Shown in pieces: positions 46,179-54,909 of a stretch of 64,000 nt of DNA (positions within the stretch are counted from its first letter, which is position 1; each line of letters begins with the position of its first letter). Below the pieces are notes generated by a model. The model was not told the DNA's origin and ran no database searches. It saw only the letters and a list, made by a program, of their open reading frames with translations. Source of the DNA: an uncultured bacterium (GTDB lineage Bacteria > Bacillota > Clostridia > Oscillospirales > Oscillospiraceae); the NCBI GenBank assembly GCA_946548895.1, contig CAMNQF010000012.1:1-64000 (forward strand), in the 5' to 3' direction. Made by a program: the position numbers and the translations under genes.

Positions 46179-47351
46179 TTACCCCACGCCGCCGCTCTCC
46201 ACCGGCGCGCTCTCCGCGGGGGCCAGCTTCTCCGCCAGGGCGGCCTGGTAGGCGGACAGCCGGTTGTAGAAGTCGGCCACGTCTATGCCGTCCAGCGCCT
46301 TGGACCGAACTACCTCCGCCTCCTTCTGCCACTGGGAGACCAGGTTCTCCAGGACGCCGGGACGGTACTCCTCCCGGTACTGGGCCTTGTCCTCGTCGGT
46401 GAGGGGGAGCCGCAGGATGATGTGGTAGCCAAACTCCGACTCCACGATATCGGACAACCCGCCCTCCTCCAGGGCCAGGGACGCCTCTTCAAAGGGGGCC
46501 ACCATGTCGCCGGACTTGGCCAGGTAGCCGTCCGGGTTGTTCTGGGGGTTGTCCTCGCTGTGGGCCATCATCAGCTCGTCAAATTTGGCGGGCAGGTCCA
46601 CCGCCGTCTGGAGCTGGGCCAGCAGGTCCTCCGCCTGGGCCCTCTTCTCCGCGACCACGTCGTCCGCCAGGGGCTGGCGGCTGTCGTCCACCGTCTTGAG
46701 CAGAATGTGCTTCACCCGGTATACCTTCTGCTCCGCCAGGTAGGCGTTCAGCTCCTCCTCGCTGGGCTCCTGGGTGGCGGCCTCCAGCACGTTGTTATAG
46801 TAGGCGTTCATGGACATGATATACCGGGCGCTGTCGTTGGAAAGCTGCCAATAGGCGGCGGTGGTCTCCAGGTCCGCCTCCTCCATGGACTTGTCGATCT
46901 CCCCGTTCTGGGCGTCGGTGGGCGGGCAGCCCAGCTCTCCCGCCTTCTGCCGGAGCAGCGCGTGATAGGCCGCCAGGGACACCGTCTCGTCCAGCATGGT
47001 GTCCGCCACGTCCGCCAGGGTCATGCCGAAATAGGGCAAATAGGACTGCATATTCACGCAGTTCATGCCCAAAAGGTACAGAAACAGGTCGGCGGGGATC
47101 TCGGCCCCGTTGACGGTGAGCAGCACGTCGCCGGGCTGCACCCCGGCGGAAAACTCCAGCGCGCCCTGGCTCAGGTCGGCCACGATGGCCGGGGTGGCGC
47201 TGGGGGAGGGCTCCGCGGACGCGGCGGGATCGGGGGACCCGGAGGCGCCCGGTTCACCTGAGGGGTTGGCGCCGCCGCTGCCGCAGGCGAACAGGGACAG
47301 GGCCATGGCCCCGGACAACAGCAGGGCCAGAAGTCGTTTCCAATTTTTCAT
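46179..47351 (-). CDS. prsA: Foldase lipoprotein PrsA-like (parvulin peptidyl-prolyl isomerase)
   Basis: This lipoprotein helps secreted proteins fold outside the membrane. The 390 residues begin with a signal peptide, MKNWKRLLALLLSGAMALS, and lipobox LFAC with the lipidated cysteine at residue 23. A glycine/serine/proline linker is followed by a SurA-N-like helical region and a parvulin domain (about 225-345; VKHILLKTVDDSR, SEDNPQNNPDGYLAKSGD and ESEFGYHIILRL). The start at 47351 has GGAGATTGAC upstream, better than the ATG four codons earlier. It is downstream of mfd on the same strand, 74 bases apart. Confidence 0.92.
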   Translation of the reverse strand: MKNWKRLLALLLSGAMALSLFACGSGGANPSGEPGASGSPDPAASAEPSPSATPAIVADLSQGALEFSAGVQPGDVLLTVNGAEIPADLFLYLLGMNCVNMQSYLPYFGMTLADVADTMLDETVSLAAYHALLRQKAGELGCPPTDAQNGEIDKSMEEADLETTAAYWQLSNDSARYIMSMNAYYNNVLEAATQEPSEEELNAYLAEQKVYRVKHILLKTVDDSRQPLADDVVAEKRAQAEDLLAQLQTAVDLPAKFDELMMAHSEDNPQNNPDGYLAKSGDMVAPFEEASLALEEGGLSDIVESEFGYHIILRLPLTDEDKAQYREEYRPGVLENLVSQWQKEAEVVRSKALDGIDVADFYNRLSAYQAALAEKLAPAESAPVESGGVG

Positions 47352-47425
47352 GTCAATCTCCAATCAGCAGGTGGATTTTTTTATGGACAGGGCCCATTAT
47401 ACATCAAAGAAGCGGGAAATGCAAA

Positions 47426-50400
47426 TCAGGTTTTCGGGGCGCCCTCCAGCAGGGCCGCGTACCGCTCCACCGCCTGGGCGGCGGCGCGCAGGGGGTCGTC
47501 CGTCCGGCGCAGCTTCAGGGTGAGGGTGGGGGGCTCCCCGGGGGAGAACAGCATCCGCCCGGGATACTGCCCCGCCAGGGCGGAGACGCGCTCCAGGTCG
47601 AAGCCCGCCAGGGTGAACACCAGGGAGGCCCCCTTCTGGGAGATGTCCGTGACGGAGCACTCCGCCGCCTGCCCCCGGAGCAGGGCCACCGAGATCAGGG
47701 CGTTCACCTGCCGGGGCGGGTCCCCGAAGCGGTCGATGAGCTCATCCGTCATATCGTCCGCGTCCTCCTGGGCGCGCACCCGGGCGATGCGCCGGTATAG
47801 GTCCATCCGCTGGCCCGCGTCGGGCACGTATTTGTCCGGGATGGAGGCGGATACCGTCAGGTCCACCGTGCACTCCGGCGGAAGGGTCCGCTTCTCCCCC
47901 TTCTCCTCTAAAACCGCTTCCTCCAGCAGCTTTAAATACAGGTCGTAGCCCACGCTCATCAAAAAGCCGGACTGCTCCGGCCCCAGCAGGTTGCCCGCCC
48001 CCCGGATCTCCAGGTCCCGCATGGCGATCTTGAACCCGGAGCCGAATTCGGCGTACTCCCGGATGGCGCTCAAACGCTTGGCGGCGATCTCCGTCAGCAC
48101 CTTGCCCTGCCGGTAGGTCATATAGGCGTAGGCCCGCCGGGGGGAGCGGCCCACCCGGCCCCGGATCTGGTGGAGCTGGGACAGCCCCATCTTGTCCGCG
48201 TCCTCGATGATCAGGGTGTTCACGTTGGCGATGTCGATGCCCGTCTCAATGATGGTGGTGCACACCAGCACGTCCACCTCCCCGTCGGACACCCGGGTCA
48301 TCACGTCGGACAGCTCCTCCTGGCTCATCTTGCCGTGGCCCACCGCCACCACCGCGTCCTCCCCCAGCATATCCTTGATCCGGGCGGCGGTGCGCTGGAT
48401 GGTGTCCACCCGGTTGTGGAGGTAGTACACCTGGCCCCCGCGCTCCAGCTCCCGCCGCATGGCGTCCGCCAGCACCCCCCAGTCGTGCTCCAGCACATAG
48501 GTCTGCACCGGCTGGCGGTTGGAGGGGGGCTCCTCAATGGCGGACATATCCCGGATGCCGGACAGCGCCATGTTCAGCGTCCGGGGGATGGGGGTGGCGG
48601 ACAGCGTCAATACGTCCACCTGCCGGGACATCTCCTTCAGCCGCTCCTTGTGGGTGACGCCGAACCGCTGCTCCTCGTCCACCACCAGCAGGCCCAGGTC
48701 TTTGAACCGCACGTCCTTTTGCAGCAGCCGGTGGGTGCCGATCAGCAGGTCCACCGACCCGTCCTCCACCCCGGCCAGGGCCTTTTTCATCTGGGCGGGG
48801 GTGCGGAACCGGCTGACCACCTCGATCTCCACCGGGTACTTGGCGAACCGGCTCCGGGCCGTCAGGTAGTGCTGCCGGGCCAGCACCGTGGTGGGCACCA
48901 GGATGGCCGCCTGCTTGCCGTCCAGCACGCACTTCATCACCGCCCGCAGCGCCACTTCCGTCTTGCCGTAGCCCACGTCCCCGCACAGCAGCCGGTCCAT
49001 GGGCCGGGGGGCCTCCATGTCCCGCTTGATCTCCCGGATGGAGCGCAGCTGGTCCTCCGTCTCGCCGTAGGGGAAGTCCTCCTCGAACTCCTTCTGCCAG
49101 GGGCTGTCGGGGGCGAAGGCGTACCCCGGCTGGCGCTGCCGCTGGGCGTACAGCTGAATCAGCCCCTTGGCCAGGTCTTTGACGGCCTTCCGGGTGCGGG
49201 TCTTGGCCTTCTCCCACTCCGTGCCCCCCAGCTTGGACAGTTTTTTCGTCTCCGGGTCGTCCCCGCCGCCGATATATTTGGCGATGGCGTCCAGCTGGGT
49301 GGCCGGCAGGTACAGCACATCCGCCCCGGCATAGGCCAGCTTTACGTAGTCCTTGTCCACCCCGTCCACCGTCATCTTCACCATGCCCACGAAGCGGCCG
49401 ATGCCGTGGTGCTCGTGGACCACCAGGTCCCCGGGGGACAGGTCGGTGAAGGAGTCCACCTTCCGGCGGTCCGCGGCGTGCTTGAGCCGCTTGGCCTTCC
49501 GCCGGGGCTCGTGCCCCCCCTCGGTGAGCACCGCGTAGGGGCAGCCCACGTAGTCGAAGCCCGCCGACAGCCCCCCCACCGCGATGGTGATCCCGCCGGG
49601 CTGGGGCAGGCCGTGGAGCTGGAAGTCCACCGCCGAGCGGATCTTCCGCTCCCGGAGCATGGACTGGAGGTTCAGCGCCCGCTGCTCGCTGCCCACCAGC
49701 ACCACCGCGCCGGTGCCGGCGCTCTGGAGCTGGGACAGGTCCGCCGCCGCCGCGTCCAGGCTGGCCCCGAAGGAGGACAGCTGCCGGCCCTGGGCGGTCA
49801 AAATGTCCTTTGGAGGCAGGGGGGCGGCGGAGGTGGTGAAGGAGTCCAGGAAGCACAGGGCGTGACCGGACAGGGCCTCCATCAGCTCGTCTACCGTGGC
49901 GGCAAACCGGGCGTGCTTCCCGTCCAGCTTCCCCGCCTCCAGCAGGGTTTTCACGTCCTCATTCAGCTGCCACAGCCAGTTTCTGCCCCGCTCCGCCACC
50001 CGGCTGGACTCGGACAGGCAGACGATGGCGTCCTGCGGCAGGTGGTGGGCGGCGGTGGCCAGCGTTTGATACCGGGCGGGGAGCTGCCGGTCCCCCAGCC
50101 GCGCCCACTGGCCGCTTTCGTCCTTCACGGGCAGCAGCTCGCCGGCGGGCAGGAACACCGCCCGGTCCAGCCGCCCCGTCCGCCGCTGGGAAGACGCGTC
50201 GAAGGGGCCCATGGAATCCACGTCCCGGTCCCAGAACTCCACCCGGACGGGGTCGTCCATGCCGGGAGAGAACACGTCCAGAATGCCCCCCCGCAGGGCG
50301 AACTGGCCCACCCCCTCCACCTGCTGGCACCGGGTGTACCCCAGAGCCGCCAGGCGGTCCGCCAGCTCCTCCGGGTCATAGCTGCCCTTGGCGTCCAGCG

Positions 50401-50818
50401 CGATGGTGTGGGCGGCCAGCTCTTCAGGGGGGAGGGTGCGCTGCAAAAGACCCTCCACCGTGGCGGCGATGAGCCTGGTCCCGCCCCGGGCCATGGCGTG
50501 GAAGGCGGCAAGGCGCTTATGTTCCCACTGCCGGGAGGCCACCGCCCCGTCGTGAAACAAAAACTCCCGGGCGGCGATCATGGCGGCGGGCTCCCCGGTC
50601 AGGGCGGTCACGTCCGCCGCCAGCCGGGCGCATTCCCCCTCGTCGGCGCACACCAGCACCACCGGCGCGCCCAGGCGCTCCAGCAGCCCCGCCGCGAAGT
50701 GGGCCCGGTGCACCGGGGACAGCCCCGCCACCTCCACCGGCGAGCGGCCGGAATCCAGATCCGCCGCCAGCCGGGCAAACTCGGGCACCGTGTCTAAAAT
50801 ATTGAGAAGCTGTTTCAT
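47426..50818 (-). CDS. mfd: Transcription-repair coupling factor Mfd
   Basis: Mfd displaces stalled RNA polymerase and brings in UvrA. The 1130 residues have the UvrB-like N-terminal region, the RNA-polymerase-binding (CarD-like) domain around SFTDLSPGDLVVHEHHGIGR and YLPATQLDAIAKY, and the RecG-like helicase domain with Walker A LLCGDVGYGKTEVALRA and the DEEQ box VVDEEQRFGV. Motif VI is QLHQIRGRVGRSPRRAYAY, followed by a TRCF C-terminal domain. Length is close to Bacillus Mfd (1177). It is 7 bases after pth, so pth-mfd form an operon, as in many Firmicutes. Confidence 0.97.
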   Translation of the reverse strand: MKQLLNILDTVPEFARLAADLDSGRSPVEVAGLSPVHRAHFAAGLLERLGAPVVLVCADEGECARLAADVTALTGEPAAMIAAREFLFHDGAVASRQWEHKRLAAFHAMARGGTRLIAATVEGLLQRTLPPEELAAHTIALDAKGSYDPEELADRLAALGYTRCQQVEGVGQFALRGGILDVFSPGMDDPVRVEFWDRDVDSMGPFDASSQRRTGRLDRAVFLPAGELLPVKDESGQWARLGDRQLPARYQTLATAAHHLPQDAIVCLSESSRVAERGRNWLWQLNEDVKTLLEAGKLDGKHARFAATVDELMEALSGHALCFLDSFTTSAAPLPPKDILTAQGRQLSSFGASLDAAAADLSQLQSAGTGAVVLVGSEQRALNLQSMLRERKIRSAVDFQLHGLPQPGGITIAVGGLSAGFDYVGCPYAVLTEGGHEPRRKAKRLKHAADRRKVDSFTDLSPGDLVVHEHHGIGRFVGMVKMTVDGVDKDYVKLAYAGADVLYLPATQLDAIAKYIGGGDDPETKKLSKLGGTEWEKAKTRTRKAVKDLAKGLIQLYAQRQRQPGYAFAPDSPWQKEFEEDFPYGETEDQLRSIREIKRDMEAPRPMDRLLCGDVGYGKTEVALRAVMKCVLDGKQAAILVPTTVLARQHYLTARSRFAKYPVEIEVVSRFRTPAQMKKALAGVEDGSVDLLIGTHRLLQKDVRFKDLGLLVVDEEQRFGVTHKERLKEMSRQVDVLTLSATPIPRTLNMALSGIRDMSAIEEPPSNRQPVQTYVLEHDWGVLADAMRRELERGGQVYYLHNRVDTIQRTAARIKDMLGEDAVVAVGHGKMSQEELSDVMTRVSDGEVDVLVCTTIIETGIDIANVNTLIIEDADKMGLSQLHQIRGRVGRSPRRAYAYMTYRQGKVLTEIAAKRLSAIREYAEFGSGFKIAMRDLEIRGAGNLLGPEQSGFLMSVGYDLYLKLLEEAVLEEKGEKRTLPPECTVDLTVSASIPDKYVPDAGQRMDLYRRIARVRAQEDADDMTDELIDRFGDPPRQVNALISVALLRGQAAECSVTDISQKGASLVFTLAGFDLERVSALAGQYPGRMLFSPGEPPTLTLKLRRTDDPLRAAAQAVERYAALLEGAPKT

Positions 50819-50825
50819 ACCGACC

Positions 50826-51413
50826 TCAATTAAACTGGTTCATGGCCTTTTGGGGCCCGTCCCGCAGCAGGCACTCCACCGCGTCCGCCGCCCGCTTCAC
50901 GGCCCCGTCCATCACCTTTTTGTCCTCCCCCTGGAGCTTGCCCAGCACCCAGTCCGCCATGTCGTAGTCCGGGTGGGGCTTGCCCCCCACGCCCACCTTC
51001 AGCCGCGGGAACTGGTCCGTGCCCAGGTGCTGGATGACGCTCTTCAGGCCGTTGTGCCCCCCCGCGGAACCCCCCGTCCGCAGCCGCAGCTGGCCCAGGG
51101 GCAGGTCCACGTCGTCGGAGACCACCAGCACGCGGTCCGCGGGCAGCTTGTAGAAGCGGGCCGCCTCCCCCACCGCCTCCCCCGACAGGTTCATATAGGT
51201 CACCGGCTTCATTACCAGGACGCCCTGCCCGCCGATGGCGGCGGTGCTGGTCAGCGCCTTGAACTTCAGCCGCTGGATGGGAAAGCTCCCGCGCTCCCCC
51301 AGCTCGTCCGCCACCAGAAAGCCCACGTTGTGGCGGGTGTTTTCATACTTGTCCCCCGGGTTGCCCAGGCCCACCACCAGCCAGGATACCGGGAGCTTTT
51401 TTTGGAAAACCAT
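50826..51413 (-). CDS. pth: Peptidyl-tRNA hydrolase
   Basis: Pth frees tRNA from prematurely released peptidyl-tRNA. The 195 residues have LVVGLGNPGDKYENTRHNVG with the catalytic histidine, KPVTYMNLSGEAV, VVSDDVDLPLGQLRLRTGG with the key aspartate, and GGHNGLKSVIQHLGT. The start at 51413 has GGGAGG upstream; a longer frame from 51587 reads through a repeat and is not used. prs is upstream on the same strand but 300 bases away. Confidence 0.97.
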   Translation of the reverse strand: MVFQKKLPVSWLVVGLGNPGDKYENTRHNVGFLVADELGERGSFPIQRLKFKALTSTAAIGGQGVLVMKPVTYMNLSGEAVGEAARFYKLPADRVLVVSDDVDLPLGQLRLRTGGSAGGHNGLKSVIQHLGTDQFPRLKVGVGGKPHPDYDMADWVLGKLQGEDKKVMDGAVKRAADAVECLLRDGPQKAMNQFN

Positions 51414-51714
51414 AGGGAAACCTCCCGAAACACGAATATCCCAGTCCCGGCGGGCGGGGCTGGGCAAGGCACGACCGCTCCAGGGCTGGGCCCTGGAGCG
51501 GGTGTGTTCTCTCTGTAAACAATGCGTTAATTGGGGTCCGCGGCGGCAGGGCTTTTGCCTTCGCTCCGCTCCATCCGCCCTGCTCACGACGGCTCACGGC
51601 TCTTGGGGCCCCCGCAAAGCCGTCGTTTGGCTTTGTGGGGAGAGGAGGGGCAGCGCAGTGAGTGAGCGTTCGCGCCCGCGCGGATGCGAAGGATACGCAG
51701 CTTGCCCCGACGTC
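51414..51714 (-). repeat. prs-pth spacer with joined family B and C repeats (B7, C4)
   Basis: Read on the minus strand, C4 starts exactly at the prs stop (TGA then CGTCGGGGCAAGC). It continues through hairpin TCGCATCCGCGCGGGCGCGA, GCTCACTCACTGCGCTGCCC, CTCCTCTCCCCACAAAGCC and GGCTTTGCGGGGGCCCC (51605). It joins a truncated family B copy (51540-51600) with GTCGTGAGCAGGGCGGATGG and GCGAAGGCAAAAGCC. A GC hairpin CCGCTCCAGGG / CCCTGGAGCGG lies near 51477-51500. No gene is seen. Confidence 0.82.
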
Positions 51715-52678
51715 AGCACCAGAGCTTGGACACGGAAATCTCCTGGTAGATGCGCTCAATGGCCTCCGCAAACAGGTGGGCCACCGACAGGTACTTGATC
51801 TTCGGGCACAGCTCCGCGATGTTGGGCTTGGGCTGGATGGTGTCCAGGAACACCACCTCGTCCAGGACGGACTCGTTGATGCGCTGGATGGCCGGACCGG
51901 ACAGCACCCCATGGCTGGCGCAGGCGGTGACCGATTTGGCGTGGCCCAGCTCCACCAGGGCCTTGGCCGCGTGGCACAGGGACCCGCCGGTGTCCACCAT
52001 GTCGTCCAGCAGGATCACATTCTTGCCGGTGACGTCGCCGATGATGTTCATCACCTCGGAGGAGTTGGCCTTCTGCCGCCGCTTGTCCACGATGGCCATG
52101 GGCATATCCAGCTTCTGGGCGAAGGAGCGGGCCCGGGCCACGCTGCCCACGTCGGGGGAGACCACCATGGTCTCGCCGTGCACCGGGGCGAAGCGGCGGA
52201 AGAAATGGTCCACAAACACCGGCGAACCCATCAGGTTGTCCACCGGGATGTCAAAAAAGCCCTGAATCTGGTTGGCGTGGAGGTCCATGGTCAGCACCCG
52301 GTCCGCCCCCGCCCGGGTAATCAGGTTGGCCACCAGCTTGGCGGAAATCGGGTCCCGGGGCTTGGTCTTGCGGTCCTGCCGGGCGTAGCCGAAATAGGGG
52401 ATCACCGCGGTGATGCGCCCCGCGCTGGCCCGCTTCAGCGCGTCGATCATGATGAGCAGCTCCATCAGGTTGTCGTTTACGGGGGAACTGGTGGACTGGA
52501 CCACAAACACGTCGGAGCCGCGGACCGTCTCAAAGATGGACACGAAGTTTTCCCCGTCGGAAAACGCGCCGGTCTCGGCGTTCCCCAGCGGGATGCTCAA
52601 CTCCTTGCAGATGTCCCGCGCCAGGGCCTTGTTGGAGCTGCCTGAGAAAATCTTCAGATCCTTGCCGTGTGAGATCAT
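51713..52678 (-). CDS. prs: Ribose-phosphate pyrophosphokinase
   Basis: Prs makes PRPP from ribose-5-phosphate and ATP. The 321 residues show [15 protein letters not shown], the [17 protein letters not shown] catalytic loop region, [17 protein letters not shown], the PRPP loop [19 protein letters not shown], and the C-terminal [15 protein letters not shown]. The start at 52678 ([11 protein letters not shown]) fits the family; in-frame ATGs at 52687 and 52756 are less likely. It ends directly at family C repeat C4. Confidence 0.96.
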   Translation of the reverse strand: MISHGKDLKIFSGSSNKALARDICKELSIPLGNAETGAFSDGENFVSIFETVRGSDVFVVQSTSSPVNDNLMELLIMIDALKRASAGRITAVIPYFGYARQDRKTKPRDPISAKLVANLITRAGADRVLTMDLHANQIQGFFDIPVDNLMGSPVFVDHFFRRFAPVHGETMVVSPDVGSVARARSFAQKLDMPMAIVDKRRQKANSSEVMNIIGDVTGKNVILLDDMVDTGGSLCHAAKALVELGHAKSVTACASHGVLSGPAIQRINESVLDEVVFLDTIQPKPNIAELCPKIKYLSVAHLFAEAIERIYQEISVSKLWC

Positions 52679-52770
52679 GCTTCCCATCTTCCTCTCTTTA
52701 GATCGTAGTATTCGTTTCAGCTTATCATTCAGCTCCCCAAAACGGGCGGGAAGCAAATCAATACGTAGAT

Positions 52771-52798
52771 ATTATACCAGAAACCAGAAGTTTTTGAA
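52771..52798 (-). promoter_or_regulatory. Promoter of prs
   Basis: Minus strand TTCAAA (52793-52798), 16 bases, TATAAT (52771-52776) preceded by TGG (extended -10). Confidence 0.7.
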
Positions 52799-52890
52799 GA
52801 GATTTTTCACACTTTGGAAAAATTGTCACATTTCCACGAAACCCAGGGAGGAAAAGGGCGGAAAAGCGGTGATTTTGTCGAGGGCGGGGC

Positions 52891-53385
52891 TCAGGCCGCG
52901 GGCAGGGGCAGCCAGCGCTGCACCCGCCGGGTCTGGTACAGGTGGACCACCTCCAGGGTGGCGCACACCTTGTCCGCGATGTTCACCACCAGCGCCTCCC
53001 GGCACCGGGGCAGGTGGACCGCCAGGGGGAACATATGGGACACAATGGCGTTCTTTTCCTTGTCGGACAGGTCCGGGCACAGAGCCACGGCGTTGCGCAG
53101 GGCAAACTCCGGGTGGTCCAGGCACTGGTTGCCCGGATGGGCGGCGCCGTCGGCGGGGTCGTACAGGTACAGGTCGTGGAGCAGCCCCGCCCGGGCCGCG
53201 GCCCGGTAATCCCAGCCGAACTTGCGGGCCAGCCGGAAGGCCACATAGGACACAAACAGGGAGTGCTGGTAGCAGGTGATGGAAAAGTGGTGCCGCCACC
53301 GCTTCATGGAGCTGACCTCGCTGCTGTCCAGCAGAGGGCCCACGCACTCCAGGAAGGCGGCGGCGTTCAAATCGTGCTTGGACAT
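52891..53385 (-). CDS. HD-domain phosphohydrolase-like protein
   Basis: This 164-residue protein has the HD metal site: the first histidine in CYQHSLFVSYVA, the HD pair in AGLLHDLYLYD, and a later histidine in HPEFALRNAV or SHMFP. The layout is that of small HD hydrolases acting on nucleotides or phosphate esters. No attached domain indicates the substrate. It is divergent from the GntR operon and separate from prs; the spacer 52679-52890 holds the prs promoter only. Confidence 0.85.
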   Translation of the reverse strand: MSKHDLNAAAFLECVGPLLDSSEVSSMKRWRHHFSITCYQHSLFVSYVAFRLARKFGWDYRAAARAGLLHDLYLYDPADGAAHPGNQCLDHPEFALRNAVALCPDLSDKEKNAIVSHMFPLAVHLPRCREALVVNIADKVCATLEVVHLYQTRRVQRWLPLPAA

Positions 53386-53554
53386 AGGAAAAGACCCCTT
53401 TCTGTTATGGATTGGTGAAATGAGTCATTTTTTACTGTTTTTTACACTTTGCGCCCTTTGTAAGGCCGCTTATCAACATTATAGCAGGTGTAAGCTTCGT
53501 TGTCAGCTATCTTTCGCAAATTTTAATTTGTAAAATATGAGAATATTTTCCAGC

Positions 53555-53583
53555 TTGACAGGGGAGGGGTGCTGTGCTATCAT
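53555..53583 (+). promoter_or_regulatory. Promoter of the GntR-ABC operon
   Basis: TTGACA (53555-53560), 17 bases, TATCAT (53578-53583). About 15 bases downstream is GTACAATTGGTAC (53603-53615), an imperfect palindrome at the usual place for a YtrA-type GntR operator. Confidence 0.85.
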
Positions 53584-53638
53584 AACTGTATTAAGACATA
53601 TAGTACAATTGGTACAATCCAGGAAAGGAGGCGGGGCC

Positions 53639-54010
53639 ATGCTCAGCCTGAACTACCGGGACAGCCGCCCCATCTACGAGCAGGTCCGGGACGGCCTGCG
53701 CCGTCTCATCATCACGGGGGCCATCCCGCCGGGGGATAAGCTGCCCTCCGTCCGGGCCATGGCCGGCCAGCTGGCCATCAACCCCAACACCATCCAGCGG
53801 GCCTACGAGTCGCTGGAGCAGGAGGGCTACGCCTACTCGGTGCCCGGGAAGGGGAGCTTCGCCGCCCTGCCCCGGGACGTCACCGACAAGCGCCGGGAGG
53901 AGCTGCTGGCCAAGCTGGACGCCATCGTCCAGGAGCTGGTGTACCTGGGGATGACCCCGGCGGACATTGCCGCCCGGTGCGTGGGGCATGGAGAGGAGGA
54001 ATCGAAATGA
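53639..54010 (+). CDS. GntR-family regulator, YtrA type
   Basis: This 123-residue YtrA-subfamily regulator has a winged-helix N-terminal domain (RPIYEQVRDGLRRLIITGAI, LPSVRAMAGQLAINPNTIQR, AYESLEQEGYAYSVPGKGSF) followed by a short dimerisation helix pair instead of a large ligand domain. YtrA proteins usually repress an adjacent ABC transporter and respond to cell-wall antibiotics or stress; this one overlaps the ABC ATPase start by four bases. AAAGGAGG precedes the ATG. Confidence 0.95.
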   Translation: MLSLNYRDSRPIYEQVRDGLRRLIITGAIPPGDKLPSVRAMAGQLAINPNTIQRAYESLEQEGYAYSVPGKGSFAALPRDVTDKRREELLAKLDAIVQELVYLGMTPADIAARCVGHGEEESK

Positions 54011-54909
54011 TCGAAGTGAAAAACGTGGTCAAAAGCTTCGACGGCTTTCACGCCCTGGACGGGCTGACCATGACGGTGCCCAAGGGGGCCATCTACGGGC
54101 TGGTGGGCCCCAACGGGGCGGGCAAGTCCACCATCCTGCGCCACCTCACCGGGGCGTACCGCCAGGACTCCGGGGATATTTTATTGGAGGGCGCCCCCAT
54201 CTATGAAAACCCCGCCGTCAAAACCCGCATGGCGGGCATTCCCGACGAGCTGTACTACTTCACCTCCGCCTCCACCAGGGACATGATGAAGTTTTACCGG
54301 GGCATCTACCCCTCCTTCGACATGGACCGCTACGCCAAGCTGAAGGAGGCTTTCCCCGCTGTGGACGAGAAGCGGCCCATCCGCCGCCTGTCCAAGGGGA
54401 TGCAGAAGCAGGCCGCCTTCTGGCTGGCCCTGAGCTGCAAGCCGGACTACCTGCTGCTGGACGAGCCGGTGGACGGCCTGGACCCCGTCATGCGCCGCCA
54501 GGTGTGGTCGCTGCTCATGGGGGACGTGGCCGAGCGGGGGACCACCGTGCTGGTGTCCTCCCACAACTTACGCGAGCTGGAGGACGTGTGCGACCACGTG
54601 GGCCTGCTCAGCCGCGGCAGGGTGGCCCTGGAGCGGTCCCTGTCCGACTTGCAGGGGGGCACCGTCAAGCTCCAGATCGCCTTCCAGACCGAGGCGCCCC
54701 CCCAGCTGCCCCCGGAGCTCCAGGTCATCCACGCCGACCACGTGGGCCGGGTGTACACCTATATCGTCCGGGGGGCGGCGGAAGAGGTGGAGGCCCGGTT
54801 CAAGCCGCTGGATCCCCTGTTCCTGGAGGTCCTGCCCCTGACGCTGGAAGAGATCTTTATCTATGAAATGGGAGGTGAGGACTATGCGGTCCGGGACATC
54901 GTCCTTTAA
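54007..54909 (+). CDS. ABC transporter ATP-binding protein
   Basis: The 300 residues include Walker A GLVGPNGAGKSTILRHL, the Q-loop region, the signature RRLSKGMQKQAAFWLAL, and Walker B YLLLDEPVDGLDPVM with SHNLRELEDVCDHV. It is the YtrB/BcrA type used by exporters without a separate binding protein. The signature is LSKGMQKQ rather than LSGGQ, as is common in this group. It overlaps the GntR gene and the permease (26 bases), so the three are one operon. Confidence 0.95.
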   Translation: MIEVKNVVKSFDGFHALDGLTMTVPKGAIYGLVGPNGAGKSTILRHLTGAYRQDSGDILLEGAPIYENPAVKTRMAGIPDELYYFTSASTRDMMKFYRGIYPSFDMDRYAKLKEAFPAVDEKRPIRRLSKGMQKQAAFWLALSCKPDYLLLDEPVDGLDPVMRRQVWSLLMGDVAERGTTVLVSSHNLRELEDVCDHVGLLSRGRVALERSLSDLQGGTVKLQIAFQTEAPPQLPPELQVIHADHVGRVYTYIVRGAAEEVEARFKPLDPLFLEVLPLTLEEIFIYEMGGEDYAVRDIVL

